Shown piece by piece: positions 38,801 to 51,700 of a stretch of DNA of 64,000 bases. The position numbers and the translations under genes were made by a program. The first letter of the stretch is position 1. Each line of letters starts with the position of its first letter. The stretch is taken from positions 4,773,900-4,837,899 of the forward strand of contig NC_031476.1 of the NCBI RefSeq assembly GCF_000006565.2, given 5' to 3'. The notes under the pieces are model-generated. The model was not told the DNA's origin and ran no database searches. It was given only the letters and a program-made list of their open reading frames with translations. This DNA comes from Toxoplasma gondii ME49. Lineage: Eukaryota > Apicomplexa > Conoidasida > Eucoccidiorida > Sarcocystidae.

Positions 38801-40879
38801 CTTCACATGGTTGTTCATGCTTGCCACAGGCGACGACGAACCGGGCAGGGGTAGGTCTATTCTCACGAGGAGAGAAACGACTGTGTCTCGCGAGACACAG
38901 AGACAATGGAAGACAAAGACACACCCGCGTATCCGAGATGTTTTGCGCGTCGCAACTTTCCAGTTCCACCTGAAGTCCCCCCCATTCATCTAGAAATTTC
39001 TGTCGAGACGCGTTCTACCATGTCGACTTTCCACGCGCCTCTCACCTGTGCCGGCCGTCACATATGTGCCCCCCACCACTCCATTCTCTCAGGTCCTCGA
39101 GAGCGAACGTTGGAATGGTCTGACGGACGAGCGAGGCTTCTTCGCTCTCAAGCGTTTCCTCTGCCTTGAAGCCTCCGACCTCTCCTGGCCTCTCTTGCGT
39201 CTGTTCGGCCTTCTTCCTCAAGTCCTCAATGGCCCTCTGCACGACGAGATGCCCTGTCTCCAGCGCCCGCCGCAGGGTCGATGTGCACAGTACAACAGAG
39301 GTTCTCTCCATCTTTACTTTCCATCTGCCCTCCTCTCTGTCTTCGTCCTCTCCGCTTCTCCTGACTGCTCCACGTTCTCTCTCGCCCTCCGCTTCTGCCG
39401 TCTCTGCTGTCTGCTGCTCCATTTTCTCGCCCAGCTTTTCCGGTGTTTTCCCTGTTGTCTTGTCTGTCGCGTCACTTGTCTTGTCCACTGTCGGCGTTGC
39501 TTGTTCGAGGCGTTCGTGGTGTCTCGATTCGTCTTCTCTGAGGCGAGCGGCCATGGCCTTGCGGAGAGACGCCGGCATTTGAGTACCTGCCTCTGCGCAC
39601 TGCGTCCTTCCCCTCGCAGACAGTCTCGCATCAAAGTGGTCTGGCGACCGAAAGATGCTCGTTCGACTTTGTCCAGGTTTCCTGAAAGTGCAAACAAGTA
39701 CTTCGAACCTCAGCTGTCTTCTGACTGGGATCGCCTCCCGGTGAAGTTCCTGCCTTTACAAATCGAGATGAGCAGAGCCCCCTGAAGATCGCATCCAGTG
39801 CTACGCGGGCGGCATTGAAACGCAACGTGAAATCCAGAGCAGACACGCATTGGCGCGACATACGCCGGATACAACCAAAATACACTTTTCTACATATCCA
39901 CATGCATACATATATACATACATATACATATATATATATATATATATATTTGTATTTGTATATGTATTTGTATTTGTATATGTATTTGTATTTGTATATG
40001 TATGTACATGCATATGCATGTGTACATGTATGTCCATAGTGGTATTTTGTCGCGCTGATAGGTGCCGTAGGATGACGGGTCCATGTGCAGAGACTCGGAG
40101 ATATTGGGCGTTGAGGATTTTCGTGGAAGCGAGGAATCGGAAGCGAAGGAGATTAAGAGACAAACGAGGCGAAGAAGGAAGGCGGCGAATGAGTCGAGCA
40201 TGCGGAAAAGTCCGTGTGGCTGCGGCGAGGGAGAGAACGCTTACCGCTCCTTGGCACCTCTGTTGTGGGTTCCCTCTGGAAGAGACAGAAAAGGAGACGG
40301 TCTAAAGCGAGCGCAAGTGAGCATAAACACTTTCAAATCTGCGGAGTCTCCGTGCGGCGATGCGTGTCTTTCACCTCTTCTTTTCCGTTCTTTCCGACGC
40401 AGCAGCGGGAAAGAGAGTGCGAACAAAGGAGACAGAAATGACAGGGAGAGAGAGCAGAGAAGAAGAGAGGCAGAGAGGCGCGGGTGGGGCAGCGCCGAGG
40501 AGAAACGCGAAGATTACGAGGGCAAAGAGGGAGAAGAGAGAGGAGAGGGAACGCGATTCGGAAGCGGAGTGCAGCGGAACGCGACCGTAAACAGAGAGAG
40601 AATGAAAGAGAGTCAGACGGTGAAGAAGAGCTCGAGAATGTGAAGCAAAAGAGCGAGAAACAGAGAGGAGGTAGAAAGGCAAATTGGTGTTCACTCATCG
40701 ATTTCAGAAACAATCGAAACGCACGAAACCAACGACCGAATCTTTGGTTGCTCACCTGCATGACGGATAAGGTGCAGATAGATTGCTTTTTCTCCGTGGT
40801 CACCTCCACAAGGCGACGGCGGAGAAAGCGGGGAATGTAGAGAGTCCCCTCCAACGGACGAAGTACGCTGTTGTTCCAT
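35839..40879 (-). CDS. Gene C: histidine-phosphatase superfamily (phosphoglycerate-mutase-like) protein, 746 aa, eight exons
   Basis: Exons in transcript order: 40879-40756, 40275-40245, 39681-39046, 38571-38504, 38187-37799, 37492-36833, 36552-36420, 36038-35839. All junctions are GT..AG and keep phase; total 2,241 nt. Catalytic motifs are intact: LIRHAEGTHN (R39, H40), FDARLSARGRTQC (residues 68-80), TSTLRRALETG (185-195, second Arg pair), ALEDLRE with ICD downstream (about 245-260), and CVVHSAWTRHLL with the second catalytic His at 374, then GLRNCEW. The family uses a phospho-histidine intermediate to hydrolyse or transfer phosphate. The HAEGTHN form resembles the eukaryotic branch related to phosphoglycerate mutases, but the substrate cannot be told. 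A Ser/Pro insert of about 50 residues precedes the last motif. Residues 417-746 form an extension of unknown function. The start is the ATG at 40879; an in-frame ATG at 41083 would add a leucine/serine-rich 68-residue leader, judged to be UTR. Confidence 0.82.
36553..36832 (-). other. Gene C intron 6 with a misleading open frame
   Basis: The donor ACG|gtaagc (36832) and the acceptor ttttttctctttttttctgcag (36553) are both phase 0. An open frame within the intron, around LRESLLALGYDMYTPLFLGN, looks protein-like, but its flanking acceptors give the wrong phase and its own donor would leave a 30-nt intron. Confidence 0.6.
39924..40012. repeat. TA run plus TGTATT-type minisatellite in gene C intron 2
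   Basis: A TA run at about 39924-39949 is followed by repeated units built from tgtatttgtata and tgtatttg up to about 40005. It lies between the minus-strand exons ending at 40245 and starting at 39681. Confidence 0.8.
40245..40275 (-). other. Gene C exon 2, 31-nt microexon
   Basis: It is bounded by ctcttccag and |gtaagc on the minus strand. It completes the codon split after LIRHA and supplies EGTHNRGAKE, the conserved continuation of the catalytic RHG/RHA motif, so it must be included for activity. Confidence 0.8.
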
Positions 40880-43800
40880 GGTGCAGGACGAATGAAGCGG
40901 CAAGCAGGAGAAGCGAAGAGACGAGAAAACAGAAAGACGGCGACCACGAAGGCCGATAAGGTAAAGGAGGGAAAAGAAGAAAGGATGAGGACGAGACGAC
41001 GAAGAAAATAAGAGGAGGAACAGGAGGGAGAGGAGAAGAGAAGAGCGCGGGGAGGAGACGAGAATGGAGATGACAAATGCCAAGGTTTCAAGGGAGAAAC
41101 GATGTCGAGGAAGCGTGATGTCGTGGCAGAGGGAGAGAAGAACGGGGAAGAGAACCTAGGCGACAAGGTGAAAAAGGACGCTCAGGGTAATCTGTGAGGA
41201 CAGCGCAGAGAGTGGAGGGGGAAACGCAGAAGGCTACAAAAGAGAGAAGAAAATTAGAGGAAAAGAGGAGAAACAGGCCTCCATAAGATATCAGACAGAA
41301 TGGTCGTGGTTGAGTCTTCCAAGGAGTAGGAAGCGCACCTCAGCCCTCCCTCTTTGGATTGGCCCAGGAGACCTCGATGTCACTTCGACGGCAATGCGTC
41401 ACACGCTTCTGTTCGTCGTTCTGCCCTTCTGTGTTGTTTTTCTGCTCTGCATGGAAGAGCACCCTTTGCGTCTATCTCGTTCACAGGAAGAAGAGTGAAA
41501 ATTCTTGGGGGGTTTTGTTCGCTGCCTCTTGCGCGAACGGAGACAGCAGACATCTCGCGCGCTTGAGTTCTTTCCTCTCCACCATTTCTCGAAGAGACCA
41601 GGGCCTCCGACGCTTTCTCTCAGTCCTTCAGAGACGCTTGAAAAAGAACGAAAAGCTGATTTGTCGGAAGGTCAAGGTCACGGCGCCAGCCTGTCACTGT
41701 CTTCTTCGCATCGTCTACTCGCCGCATCCCGTCCGTGTCATCGTCTCGCAGACTCGCCTGGGGCTGCGAAAGTGAGCAAGAAAGCCAGGTTATGCCAGCC
41801 GAGAATCTTCGAACTGATTTGTGCCTCGTCTCCATGTAGATGTCCCGGAAAAAAATCGCAGGAGCGCGGCGATGACAGCGAAAGGACGCGGGGGTGTCTT
41901 CTAAAAAGCCGCTGTCTTTCTCAACTAGAGAATTTCTCCATCTACGTGGCTGCGCGATGCCTGGCTGCCGAGTCGAGAGGAGTGCAGGTTAGCGCGCAAG
42001 CTGTCTTGGTCACGGTTCCCCAAAGTATTATCTACGTGTTTTCTTTGACAATGGGGAAAACGAAAAAGCGTTCGCGAAGGGACAAAGAGTGAGACGACAG
42101 TAGAAAAAGGAGACAGGCAAGAGACGGGGCACTATCCCGAGCAGCGTTGGCACCCGCAAAATTGTACTCATGTCACCGGGTAATCTGTCACAGGATTCTT
42201 CCGGCATCCTTCCGTAGAAATGGATTCTTCACATTTCTTCCTTGTTTGTAGATTTAAAGAGTCGACGTTCCTTTCATGAGGAGGCTGCTTCCCCCTTCTT
42301 CCCCCCTTTTCGCCTTCCCTCTCGGTCGTGTCTCGCTCTTCTCTTGCCTCTGTCTGCTGCACCTGCTGCCGCGCTGCGGTCGTCGGGAGTCTCGATCCTC
42401 TTGTTCCTGCCTTCGTCTCGAGTTCCGTTTCTTTTTGCCGGCCTGCATTCTTGCAGTGGTGCCCCTGTCTGCCTCTCTCACCTAGTTGCCGCCCGTGCAT
42501 GTGATTCCTCTGCTCTCGAAAAGGCTGTACAAAAAAGAGAGCAGGGCATACTTAAATGGGATTCCCTGCAACTGTGTTCTTGCGTAGGATTTCTTTGATC
42601 TTCTTACCTATTCATGCACTTGGATTCAACGCTATGCGAGAGAATATCGGCGACAGAGCTGTAAACGCCAATGGTGCTGAAATGAGAAACACTTGATTCC
42701 CCCAAAGGCTCTCGAACCGAGGTGGGAACAGCTGCAAGTTTTACTGTGCCGTTCCATTGGATATTGATATTTTGTTTTCCATATAAACACCCCACCAGTC
42801 GTCCTTTAGTTGAGATTCAGCCTCAACGACGAAACGTACTTGAACACAACTACGTAGAGGAATCAGCTGCACTGTGTTCACACTTACGTACCTGTAGCTT
42901 GGCATTCGTCGCGAAACCGGTGCCCAGGCTGGCCGACTCGACAAGAGGAAGAAACACACAACGTGTGCCTCTCTAGAGGGAAGACTCGAGGTCTCTTCTT
43001 GTTGAAAGACGGTATAAGCGCGATGTTGACCTCTGATTCTGGAACTGCTGTGTCCCAGGAACCACTGGTCACAAACGCAGTGCTGCAAAGTCACCTTCAG
43101 CCAACACGGTTCATGGCGCATGCGTCGTTGCTATTCTTTAATTGCCTGGTTCTCCCAGATCTGTCAATAAACCCACGACAGTTTCCGAGCACAGAGAGGG
43201 AGTTGAGTTAACAAAACCTTCACGGTGTCCGACAACATGAAACCAAGACTGATAGTGCCCTCAGCTTCCAAGGCAGCACGAATATATGAAGGATGTTCGA
43301 ATCCAACACCTTTGGGTCTCATAAGGAACCGACTGGGGTGATGGTGTCCAGCACTCGTGAGACAGGGACGTCACAGAACTCGTGCGATGGGTGTGTTGAC
43401 AGACTCACTGCCATTTCCATCTCGAGGGGACTTGTCATCCTGTAAGAAGTCTTCGCAACAGATCCCGACATAGGTTCGTGCTGGGTTGTGTGAATTGGCC
43501 GGCAAAAAAGCGAAAATGGAGGGTGCGAAGAGGGGGATCAGAAGAATCGGCAAACTGCAGAGAACTCCTCGCAGATCCGAGGATGGCGAAGGATCCCGTC
43601 ACACTATGAAACGCCCGTTGAAAGCCCAATCTGCGGGCGCGCCTCGAGGCATCGCATTTGTTTCGGCTATGTATTTTGCAGATAGCCGCTCCAGTGCTTT
43701 TAAATTGCGCCCACCTCAAATGGTGTCGTCACTGGGTGTTCGAGCTAGGTCGTGGACACTTGCACTTCTTATTCGCACACATTCGTTTTTGTATTATGCG

Positions 43801-45770
43801 AAGTCGGGGTCTGGTTGGAGTTTGCAGGACTTCAGTGTGTCAGTCGATGGCCATGAGGCGTTCATCGTCAAATCATGAAAACAGGAGGGGGTTTTTGTTC
43901 ACAAGCCATTCTTTCAGTCTATAACGAAGATGGTTCGGAGCATTTACTTCAGTTCCCTTGCTCCATGTCTGGTTGAAAACCGCCTTGCACTCATGATTGC
44001 AGATGGAATGCATCTCGGAAGACACTCAAAATTCGTCATTGCAGTCAAACGAATGCCTCTCTCTGATGAGAGTGAAACTGCGGGTGGAGTCTCGGGTCAG
44101 AATCCCAGGGATCTTTACTTGTTGAAACACCTTTTGATGGATGAAACGAAAGCGGAAACGGGTGTTCACGGTGGTGCCAGGCAGAGAAGTTACTCCGCAG
44201 CGTGGACTTGTTCAGAAAATTGGATCTTCTATGCGTAAATGACTTGAAGTTTGGGACTAGCATTTACATACCTGGGGAAATACATTTTTAGACTCGTTTC
44301 CGAGGCGACACAGTTCACAGCATTCGTCTGTAGTCTTTTCAGCTAGGGCATGCGATCAATGCCGACGGACAGGGAATGAAAAGAGCGAACGATGCTTGCA
44401 GAAACACCCGATCCAGTTTGAGAAGGTGTCCCGCGTCGTTGACTCGGAGCCGTTTCCCTTTCAGGGGTCGTCTGGCCTCTGTTTTGACTTTAAAGCTACA
44501 AGACACAAACACAGTTCCCTCCCTTATTCTGGATCTTCCTCGGCCTTCGTGGCTTTACAAATTCACTCCATGAGAAGGCTTCTGCGTTTCCAAGACTCTT
44601 CAGGGGCCGCAGAAAAAAACAGATCGCAAAATTGCTTCTATGTTGTCCACAGACCCGTTGACTACTCTGTTTATACCAGTACCGGGAAAGCCGACCATAC
44701 TTGTGCCCTAAATCTTGCATCCGAAACTCCTTCACGAAGTGAGATGGCCTTGACACACAGACTCAAGTAATATTTGTGCCGATACTTTTTTATTTGGACA
44801 AGCTTTTCTTTCTTAGGGGCGGTTCCGCTTTATTGCCACAGAAAATGAGTCTCTTGTACAGCTCGTATGCAAAGCGTGGTTTCTCAATTTTACACGCTGG
44901 ATACCACGATTTTTTTTCACACGGAAAGAACATTAGGCCTTGGATCCAGTAAAAAAACCTTCAAGACCCTAATAGTAGGCCAGTGGGTAGTGTATCCTCT
45001 CCAGAAGAGGTAGTGCACAGAAACCTAGGAAGACCGTCAGCCCACGTATTAAACTTCAGCATTCTTGTGGCTTCTAGCTAGCCTCTTTTCTACTGCTCAC
45101 CGCCCCCCATGGTGACTCTTTTCGCCTGCTGTGTGGTCTGCAGTCAACATCAAGCTAGGCGTGTCTGCTCCTCGGCTTTTTCGTTCAACTTTCAGAACCT
45201 CTCGTACAATTCTCCGTCTTCGACAAGAAACTTCTCGTTTCTTCTGTCACACTGTCAGCGTTGGCTGTCTGAGACCTTGCCCTCTGTTGGTCCCGACGGT
45301 GGGGGCTCCTTGTGCCGTCGGTACTTTTGCTACGCTTTCCCAGATTTTTTTCCCGTTCTTTCCTTTGTTTGGGCAAGACAACGATTTGGTTACATCTTTT
45401 CTTTTTTCGAGTGCCGGCAAGTCCGCATTTCCCCTTTTTTGTGCGAGAAAAAATCTGGGGCTGCTTTCTCACGAGCGTCTTAAGGGCTGAAACGTGTCTT
45501 GCAGATCTTTTCGGGACAATAACCTGGAACAGAAAAACGGAACGTCCCTTTCTTTTGAGTCCTTTTCTTTTCCGTCGTTCATTTGATAACAAGGTGGAGA
45601 GGCAGTTCAGAAACAGCAGTGGCGAAAGGTTTTCGAGTGAGGCAGCGAAACCTCATTCCACCGTGCACAGCGGAGGCATCTTCTCGGCAGAGGCCGCAAA
45701 GGAAGAGAGGAAAACACAAAGGAAGAGCGAAGAGTGACTGGCTCGTCCTTGTCGCTGTCGATTCCCCAAG
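40880..45770. other. Divergent intergenic region between genes C and D
   Basis: This contains the promoters of gene C (minus) and gene D (plus). 40880-41280 is purine-rich on the plus strand, as expected for a minus-strand 5' UTR. 42600-45100 is lower in GC and I see no gene. 45110-45770 is pyrimidine-rich then purine-rich and is probably gene D 5' UTR. Confidence 0.55.
41499..42092 (+). other. Candidate orphan exon or small gene, unresolved
   Basis: An open frame of about 198 codons with plausible protein-like composition and the segment ENFSIYVAARCLAAESRG. It has no in-frame ATG until near its end, so it would need an upstream exon. A same-frame ATG at about 41394 begins a hydrophobic stretch resembling a signal peptide, but a TGA at 41496 separates them and no good intron fits. 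Left as a candidate only. Confidence 0.25.
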
Positions 45771-48700
45771 ATGCCTCCTGGTCTTTTTCGACTACGGAGT
45801 ACTGAACTTTCCCGGTCAGAGCGCCGAACCCGGAAGACCCTCCCCCATTCGTTCCTCGCGGGAGGCTCTGGTGACCTGCCTGACGATTCTTCGTCGTGTT
45901 ATTTTCCTTCGCCTCCTCCGTCCCTTTCTTCTTCTATCTCTTGTTCTCTTGACCCTCGGATGGGTGCTACTCGTTTACTTCACACGGCCGGACGTTCGTC
46001 GGGGGGATCTGACCGAGACGAGACAACAAACGACGCATGGCAGCGAAGAGAGGGCACCGAAGAGGCTGCGCTGCAGACACCAAAAGAGCAAAAACGAGGA
46101 GGGCGGAAAGCAGAAAGAAGACCTCTACCAAGCTCGGCTGCTCGTACGGGACAAGAGCTGATGCGGAGCGACGAAGGGAGGAATGACAACTTCGTAGGTC
46201 GAACAGAAAAGAGCCTGGGGGGACGGCGAAGGGGAGAGACGCTCCGTCGTGACTTCGAAGGCAAGAGTGGAGGGAAAGTATCGGATAACGTCGAGATGAA
46301 AGAAACAAGCTCAATGGGCGCGCTGCCAGGGAACCAGCCCGTTTCCCTGAACACGAAGACAACGGGAGCGCCCCCAAAATCGAGACAAAAAAAGCCTTCG
46401 GAGGCGGTTTCGAAGATCGACGAGACGTATTTGCTGACGGAAAAGAAGGGCAATCAACTGTTCGAACTCACGTCCTTCTTGGGAGACGTCTGGTCTCCTG
46501 GGTCTCCATGGAGCCCGGGAAGCAGCACGAGATGTAGCACTGTGGGCCGCGAGACCGTCAGCGGTCAAACGCTCTCAGATGGCTACCTGCAGACAAAGAG
46601 AGAACTCGAAGAGAAGGTTGGACAAGGAAAGGTCTCCTTCGAGAGACAGGAAGAGACTCTTGAGACCAGAGAGAAACACTTGGCAGGTCGAGGTACTTCT
46701 TGTCTGTCTCCTGCTTCCTCCTGCGCCTCCCTTTCTCCTTCTTCCTCGCGATCCGCCTCGATTTTGTCCCTTTTGCTAGCCCGACGCCAGAGAGAGAAGG
46801 AAAGACGTAGAGAGGCGAGGAAAGCAGAAGAGCGACGCGAGAGAGAGGCGAACACAGAGGAGACAGAGTTGAAGAGGGAGACGAGGACAGGCGAAAGGCG
46901 GCAGACAGAGAGGGCCTTCTCAGGAAACAGTAGTCACGACAAAGAGACGCTTGACGACGAAGAGAACAGAGGGAAGCCTGCGAGGGTCGGCGGCGAAGGA
47001 GCTGAGGCCCAGAAGGCAGGAGCGACTATACGCAATTTTTTTTCGAGATCCAAGACAGAAAAAGAACGGCGCCCGACGCAAACGAGGCAGGGAAATCGCA
47101 AAGAACAAGATGAAGAAAGCGGAATCTCTCCCGTCCGACGAAAAGGGGAGGACGAGAGAGACAGGGAAGGCGGCGAAAGTGGCTGGAAAAGAGTGGAGAG
47201 TTGCAAGGCTTCAAGTCGAGACAGGAGACAGGAAGGCGCGAAGAAATCGCTGCCGCGACGGTCAGAAACCGAAGAAGACCCGAAAAGCGTTCGGCAAGAA
47301 ACAGAATGTTGGGAACGAAGGCGACCGAAGGACACGGCACACAGGGACAGGAAAACTAGAGAAATCAGTCGATTCTCAGACAGCGAAGAAGAAAGGGAGA
47401 GATCTCTACGACATTCATCTACTTCTGCGCCTCCGAGCCCTTACTACCTACAGAGGCAGTCAAACACATTTGTTCACCGACGGATGGGAAGACAGGAAGA
47501 ACAGGAGGAAGAAGAAGCGTCAGGAGAGCGTGAAGAAGCCCAAGAGCGAGAATTCGACGGTTTGTCTTTCGGGGGGAGCTGCTTTCATCGACAGCGGCCC
47601 AAGTTGCGCCGCAGAGGGAATCGAGGGTGCGAGAGTGAAGAAGAAAGAGAAACCGACCATGATGCAGAGGAAACGCGTGAAAAGGAAGCGCGAGAAATCG
47701 AAGGACTGCACTCTCTCTGCCGGAGACGCGGTTCGTTGCCAACAGGAGGAAAAGGTTTCTCTTCTCGGGAGATCAGGGAGGAAAGGGAACCGTTGAGACA
47801 CGGAGCGCAGAACAGACGGAAGGAACGGTATGACCAGAGCGAAGAGGGTAAAAGGACCAAGGAGGACGACGGTCTCTCCGGTGAGGCAGCACAAGTGAAG
47901 AAGGGGAGGAGAAGGTTTTATTCTCATGGGGGATGTGCGAGAGAAATGAGGCGGAGGCCGTGTTCGTCTTCAGAAGAGCGAGAAAGGAGACAGAGAGCTG
48001 CACAATCGTCTCGCGAAGGAAAAACAGAGAAAAGGACGCTCGCGCGGTTCTTTGACTCGGAGGGGAAACCAATCCACTGTGGCGTGAACGACCATCGATT
48101 TGTTTCCACAGGGAGGGAAGGAGAACGGAGAAGCAGGCGCATGCCGCAAGAGTCTGAGTGTTCTGAAACAGAGGGATGTAAGGTGGAGTATGAAGCGAAG
48201 CAGCGAGAGGGTCGACGAATCGAAATCAAAAGGAAAGAGCCGAAGGTGCCGCGGAACACCGGGAATCCCCATCTGTCATCGCCGGCTTTTTTGAGCGAAG
48301 TTGCGTGCGTTTCCGAGGCAAGCAAGGGAGATCTTTCGTTCGTGCAGAGGACGAACAAGACAGTTTTAAGGCGTCCGAAACCACGCTCTGACCAAGAGGA
48401 AGATAGCGAGAGCAACAACTGCTGTTCTCCTTCGAACTGGGCGTCTCCCAGGAGAGTTGAACGCGGAGAAGGGAAGGTCGAAAGCTGCAAGGAGAACACG
48501 AGGTGCCCAGAGAGTGCCTTGTCCTCCCCGCTTGCTCGAGTTCGACGGATGGGGGAAAGTCTCGACCATGTTCTTGCTCGACTCGAGGAGCGGAAAACGT
48601 TTCTCGACAAAGAAGGCGTTTCCTTGCCGCCAGTGTCTTCTCCCACGGCCTTCTCCGCCCCTACCAGCAACGCTTCTCTGTCTGCTTCCACTTTCGTGTC

Positions 48701-51700
48701 TTCTCTCCTTCCACACCCTTCTCCTGACACTGTTAATGGCCCGTGTTCCTTGGGCTGCACATGTGCGAAGAAGCAGATAATCCCCAACCCTCCTGCTGTC
48801 GGTTCACAGATGTCTGAACATCTTTCGCGCCCCGGTCCGCCTTCCTTCGCGCTTGCCCCACTTGTTCGACATCTTCTCAGCCTGCGGGGTCAAAAGGCAG
48901 GCGGCGGTTTTCGAGCGGTTTCCTCTGGGAATGGGTGTACAGCCGAGAACTGCGGGAGCGGCCCTGCCTCGCTCTTTAGAGAGAACTCGTCGTTGCTCGC
49001 GCGCGGTGCTTCTCTTTCTCGCGCATGTTGTTCGACTTCCGGAGGAAACGGGCAAACCCACTGCAAGCCTTTCTCTCCGGCAAGCCAATTGGGCTGTCGC
49101 GCTTCTCGTATGGATTCCAGGCCTTCGCTCCCATGGGACAGAGGACAGGTGCCTAGAGGTTGCGAGAATATGCTTCAGCGCGTGTTGCATCCGGCGCCAC
49201 ACAGGCTGCCAAAGACAAGTAGAGAGTTGGGAGAAGAAAAACAACAGACGCTAGGCGACGGGGGTCTCGATGCCCAAGGCAGTGACGGTGGGTCTACGCT
49301 CTTCGTGCGTGCACGCCGAGTCGGTGTCCCGCTCTATCCTCCTTCGAGATCCTCTTCCTCGTCTTCAGAACTCACGTCATTGTCGTCTTTTGCCTGCCAC
49401 GGAAGTGCTCGCGGCGCTGGCGACCAAAAAAGCAGGTCTTGCCCGCCTCCGGCATTTGTCGTCGAGCCGACCTGCTGTCTCCCCATGTTTCTCTCGCCCA
49501 GGGAAGGGTCCGCAGGGGCTTCAGAAGGGCGTGGGAGGGAAGAAAGTGCAGACGGGGAGAGAGGCGCGACAGACACTGGCGGGGGGAAAGAGAAGCGAGA
49601 AGAACTCGGTAGGGAGAAGGCAGAGGGGGAAAGGGAGACGGATGTCCCGCCCGAGGTGCCCAGGAGCCTTTCAGATCCAAAAGGAAGGACCCCTACCTCT
49701 CACGCTCGCCTCACGCCAGGCCCACAACAGTCCGTGTCTCCCTCGCGTCACTGCATCCTTTCTGGAGAAGCCAAAGGGGTGTGTGGTTGCGGGGGACAAA
49801 TGAACGGCAACTTGCACAGAGAAACAGGCAATTATGTCCGGCCTTTTCGCCCCTCTTGCGACCCACAACGGCTTCTGTCTCCTGTTCGCCAGGGCCTTCG
49901 TCGTCCTTCTGCCCTGGCGCCTCCGAGCTTCTACGGGGCGCCTGCGGGGAATCTGGGGGGCGGTCCTGAGTGCGGAGTGGCAGGTTCAGGCCTTCGAGGC
50001 GCGACGCCTTCGTGGTCAGGGATTGTGTCGGAACGTCGTCGCGCATCCGTTGCTTCTGTCCCTCCTTCCTTTCCAGCTTCTCCGCCGCCTCCTTTCCCGC
50101 TGTCGCCATCCTTCAGCCTTCCGTGTCCGTCTGCCGCGCATCACCTGCCTCCTTCTCCGTACTTTTCTGGCTGCGCCCCTGGAGCCTCTTGCCCCGCGAC
50201 TCATCAAACGAGAAGCGACGTCAAAGCCCGCAGCGACAGGCTGCTTCACATTCTTCAACGTCGCAGCTCCCACCACTGCAACCACAGCAGACAGCAGCGG
50301 TCGCTGTCTCCGACAAGAAAGGCAGGCGTCGGGGCGCGGACTTCGCCTGTCCTCAGGAAGGGGGCACCTGTCTCTTCTGCGAACGCGCCGCGTCTTCTGC
50401 CCTTGTCTGCTTGGCCAGGTGGCTCACATCCTGTGCTTCCTGGGATGAGCCAGCAAGGGTCACGCAGCAACGAGGGCGAGGCAAATTCAGGAAGACACAA
50501 AGAACTTCTTGAGGTACCAGTGAAGGGACGAGGTTCGCTAGAAGGTCAGTACTTCCCTCGAAATGTCGTCTGGGGACAGCCTGGTAGGATGGAAGACGGC
50601 AACAGATTTGTCGCCTCCGTTGGCAGCCCAATTCGGACCAGGGAAGGAGGTATCGCCGGGTCGAGGTTAGGGCCTTTCGGAGCCAAACATATAATTCTCA
50701 CCAAGCTTATCGACAACCTCGAACTCGCCAGGAGGCAACTGAAGTAAGGGAAAGGCTCTGCGTTCTGGCTCTGTCCGTGAAAATGACGCTGAATACTTGC
50801 AAGTGCGCAAGAGGCTTTTAAAGCGCATCATCAAGCTAGAGGGGGACCTGTATTTATTTTGAATGCAGAGGCTAATGCAACCAAGAGACCCGAGGCTCGT
50901 TGCGTGCCGTCTGATCTTCTGTTTTCTTGTTGTCTCTTGCATTCTCAGGCCTCATAGAGAGATAGAGAAGAATCGTGTGTCTGCGTCTTTATCGGCGGTT
51001 CCTCCCACCGCAGCTCCCGCGAGTCAGGTTTGCTCCCCGTTTGCAGACCGCCACGCCGTCGAGCAACGCGGAAAAGACATTCTCAATGCCCTCAATTGTC
51101 GCTGGAGGCAATTCAAGGCTTCCGGAGAGCTGGGGACTTGTTCCAGAGAGACGACAGAGCCATGGGCTGCAGATTTGCACGCACATTTCGTTCGAAACCC
51201 CCGAGGAAGGACCCAGTCTCAGTGGGGCGAATACGCGGACCAGATGTACAGCCTGTGGGGAAGGAAGTCCGAATCCTTTCAAATGAGAATTGCAAACTTG
51301 AATCAGAAGATGGTAATCGACTCTCATGGGGGCATCACCGTTTCTCAACCACCGTCATAGGGGTTCCGCTCATTTGGCCAAATACAAACGACTAGTTTGA
51401 AATGCACAGGCATGTACGAGAGTGGAAAGGTGTCGCTGTTTTTTCGTTTTGGGAGGTCTTTGGCAGATTTCTAATTTTCTCTTTCGTTCATGCCTATGCC
51501 TTTCATCACTGTGTAATCAGGATTCTGTCGGGTCTCTTCAACTGCCGTTTTCTTTTCTCGACTGTCGCTGTGGTTCATTTTCTTTCTTCTCTAGTGCCAT
51601 ATACCCTTTGTTTCTGGTGGATACCTTTTTTTCCACTGACGTGTTCTTTCATTCATTTCCGCCTCCTGTGCGGCTTTCACTTTTAGGCGACGGTGGTGGG

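Noticed and set aside
40880..41083. Leader peptide for gene C from the upstream in-frame ATG at 41083
   Set aside because: The leader is a Ser/Leu/Phe run coded by a pyrimidine-rich tract typical of 5' UTR here. The ATG at 40879 starts a normal N-terminus 38 residues before the catalytic Arg.
43290..43315. tRNA-like TTCGAATCC (B-box) sequence
   Set aside because: No A-box, acceptor stem or cloverleaf can be formed with upstream sequence.
47924..48787. A 287-codon open frame on the minus strand
   Set aside because: It is antisense to gene D exon 1, which is a single open frame of 1,657 codons with matching splice phases.
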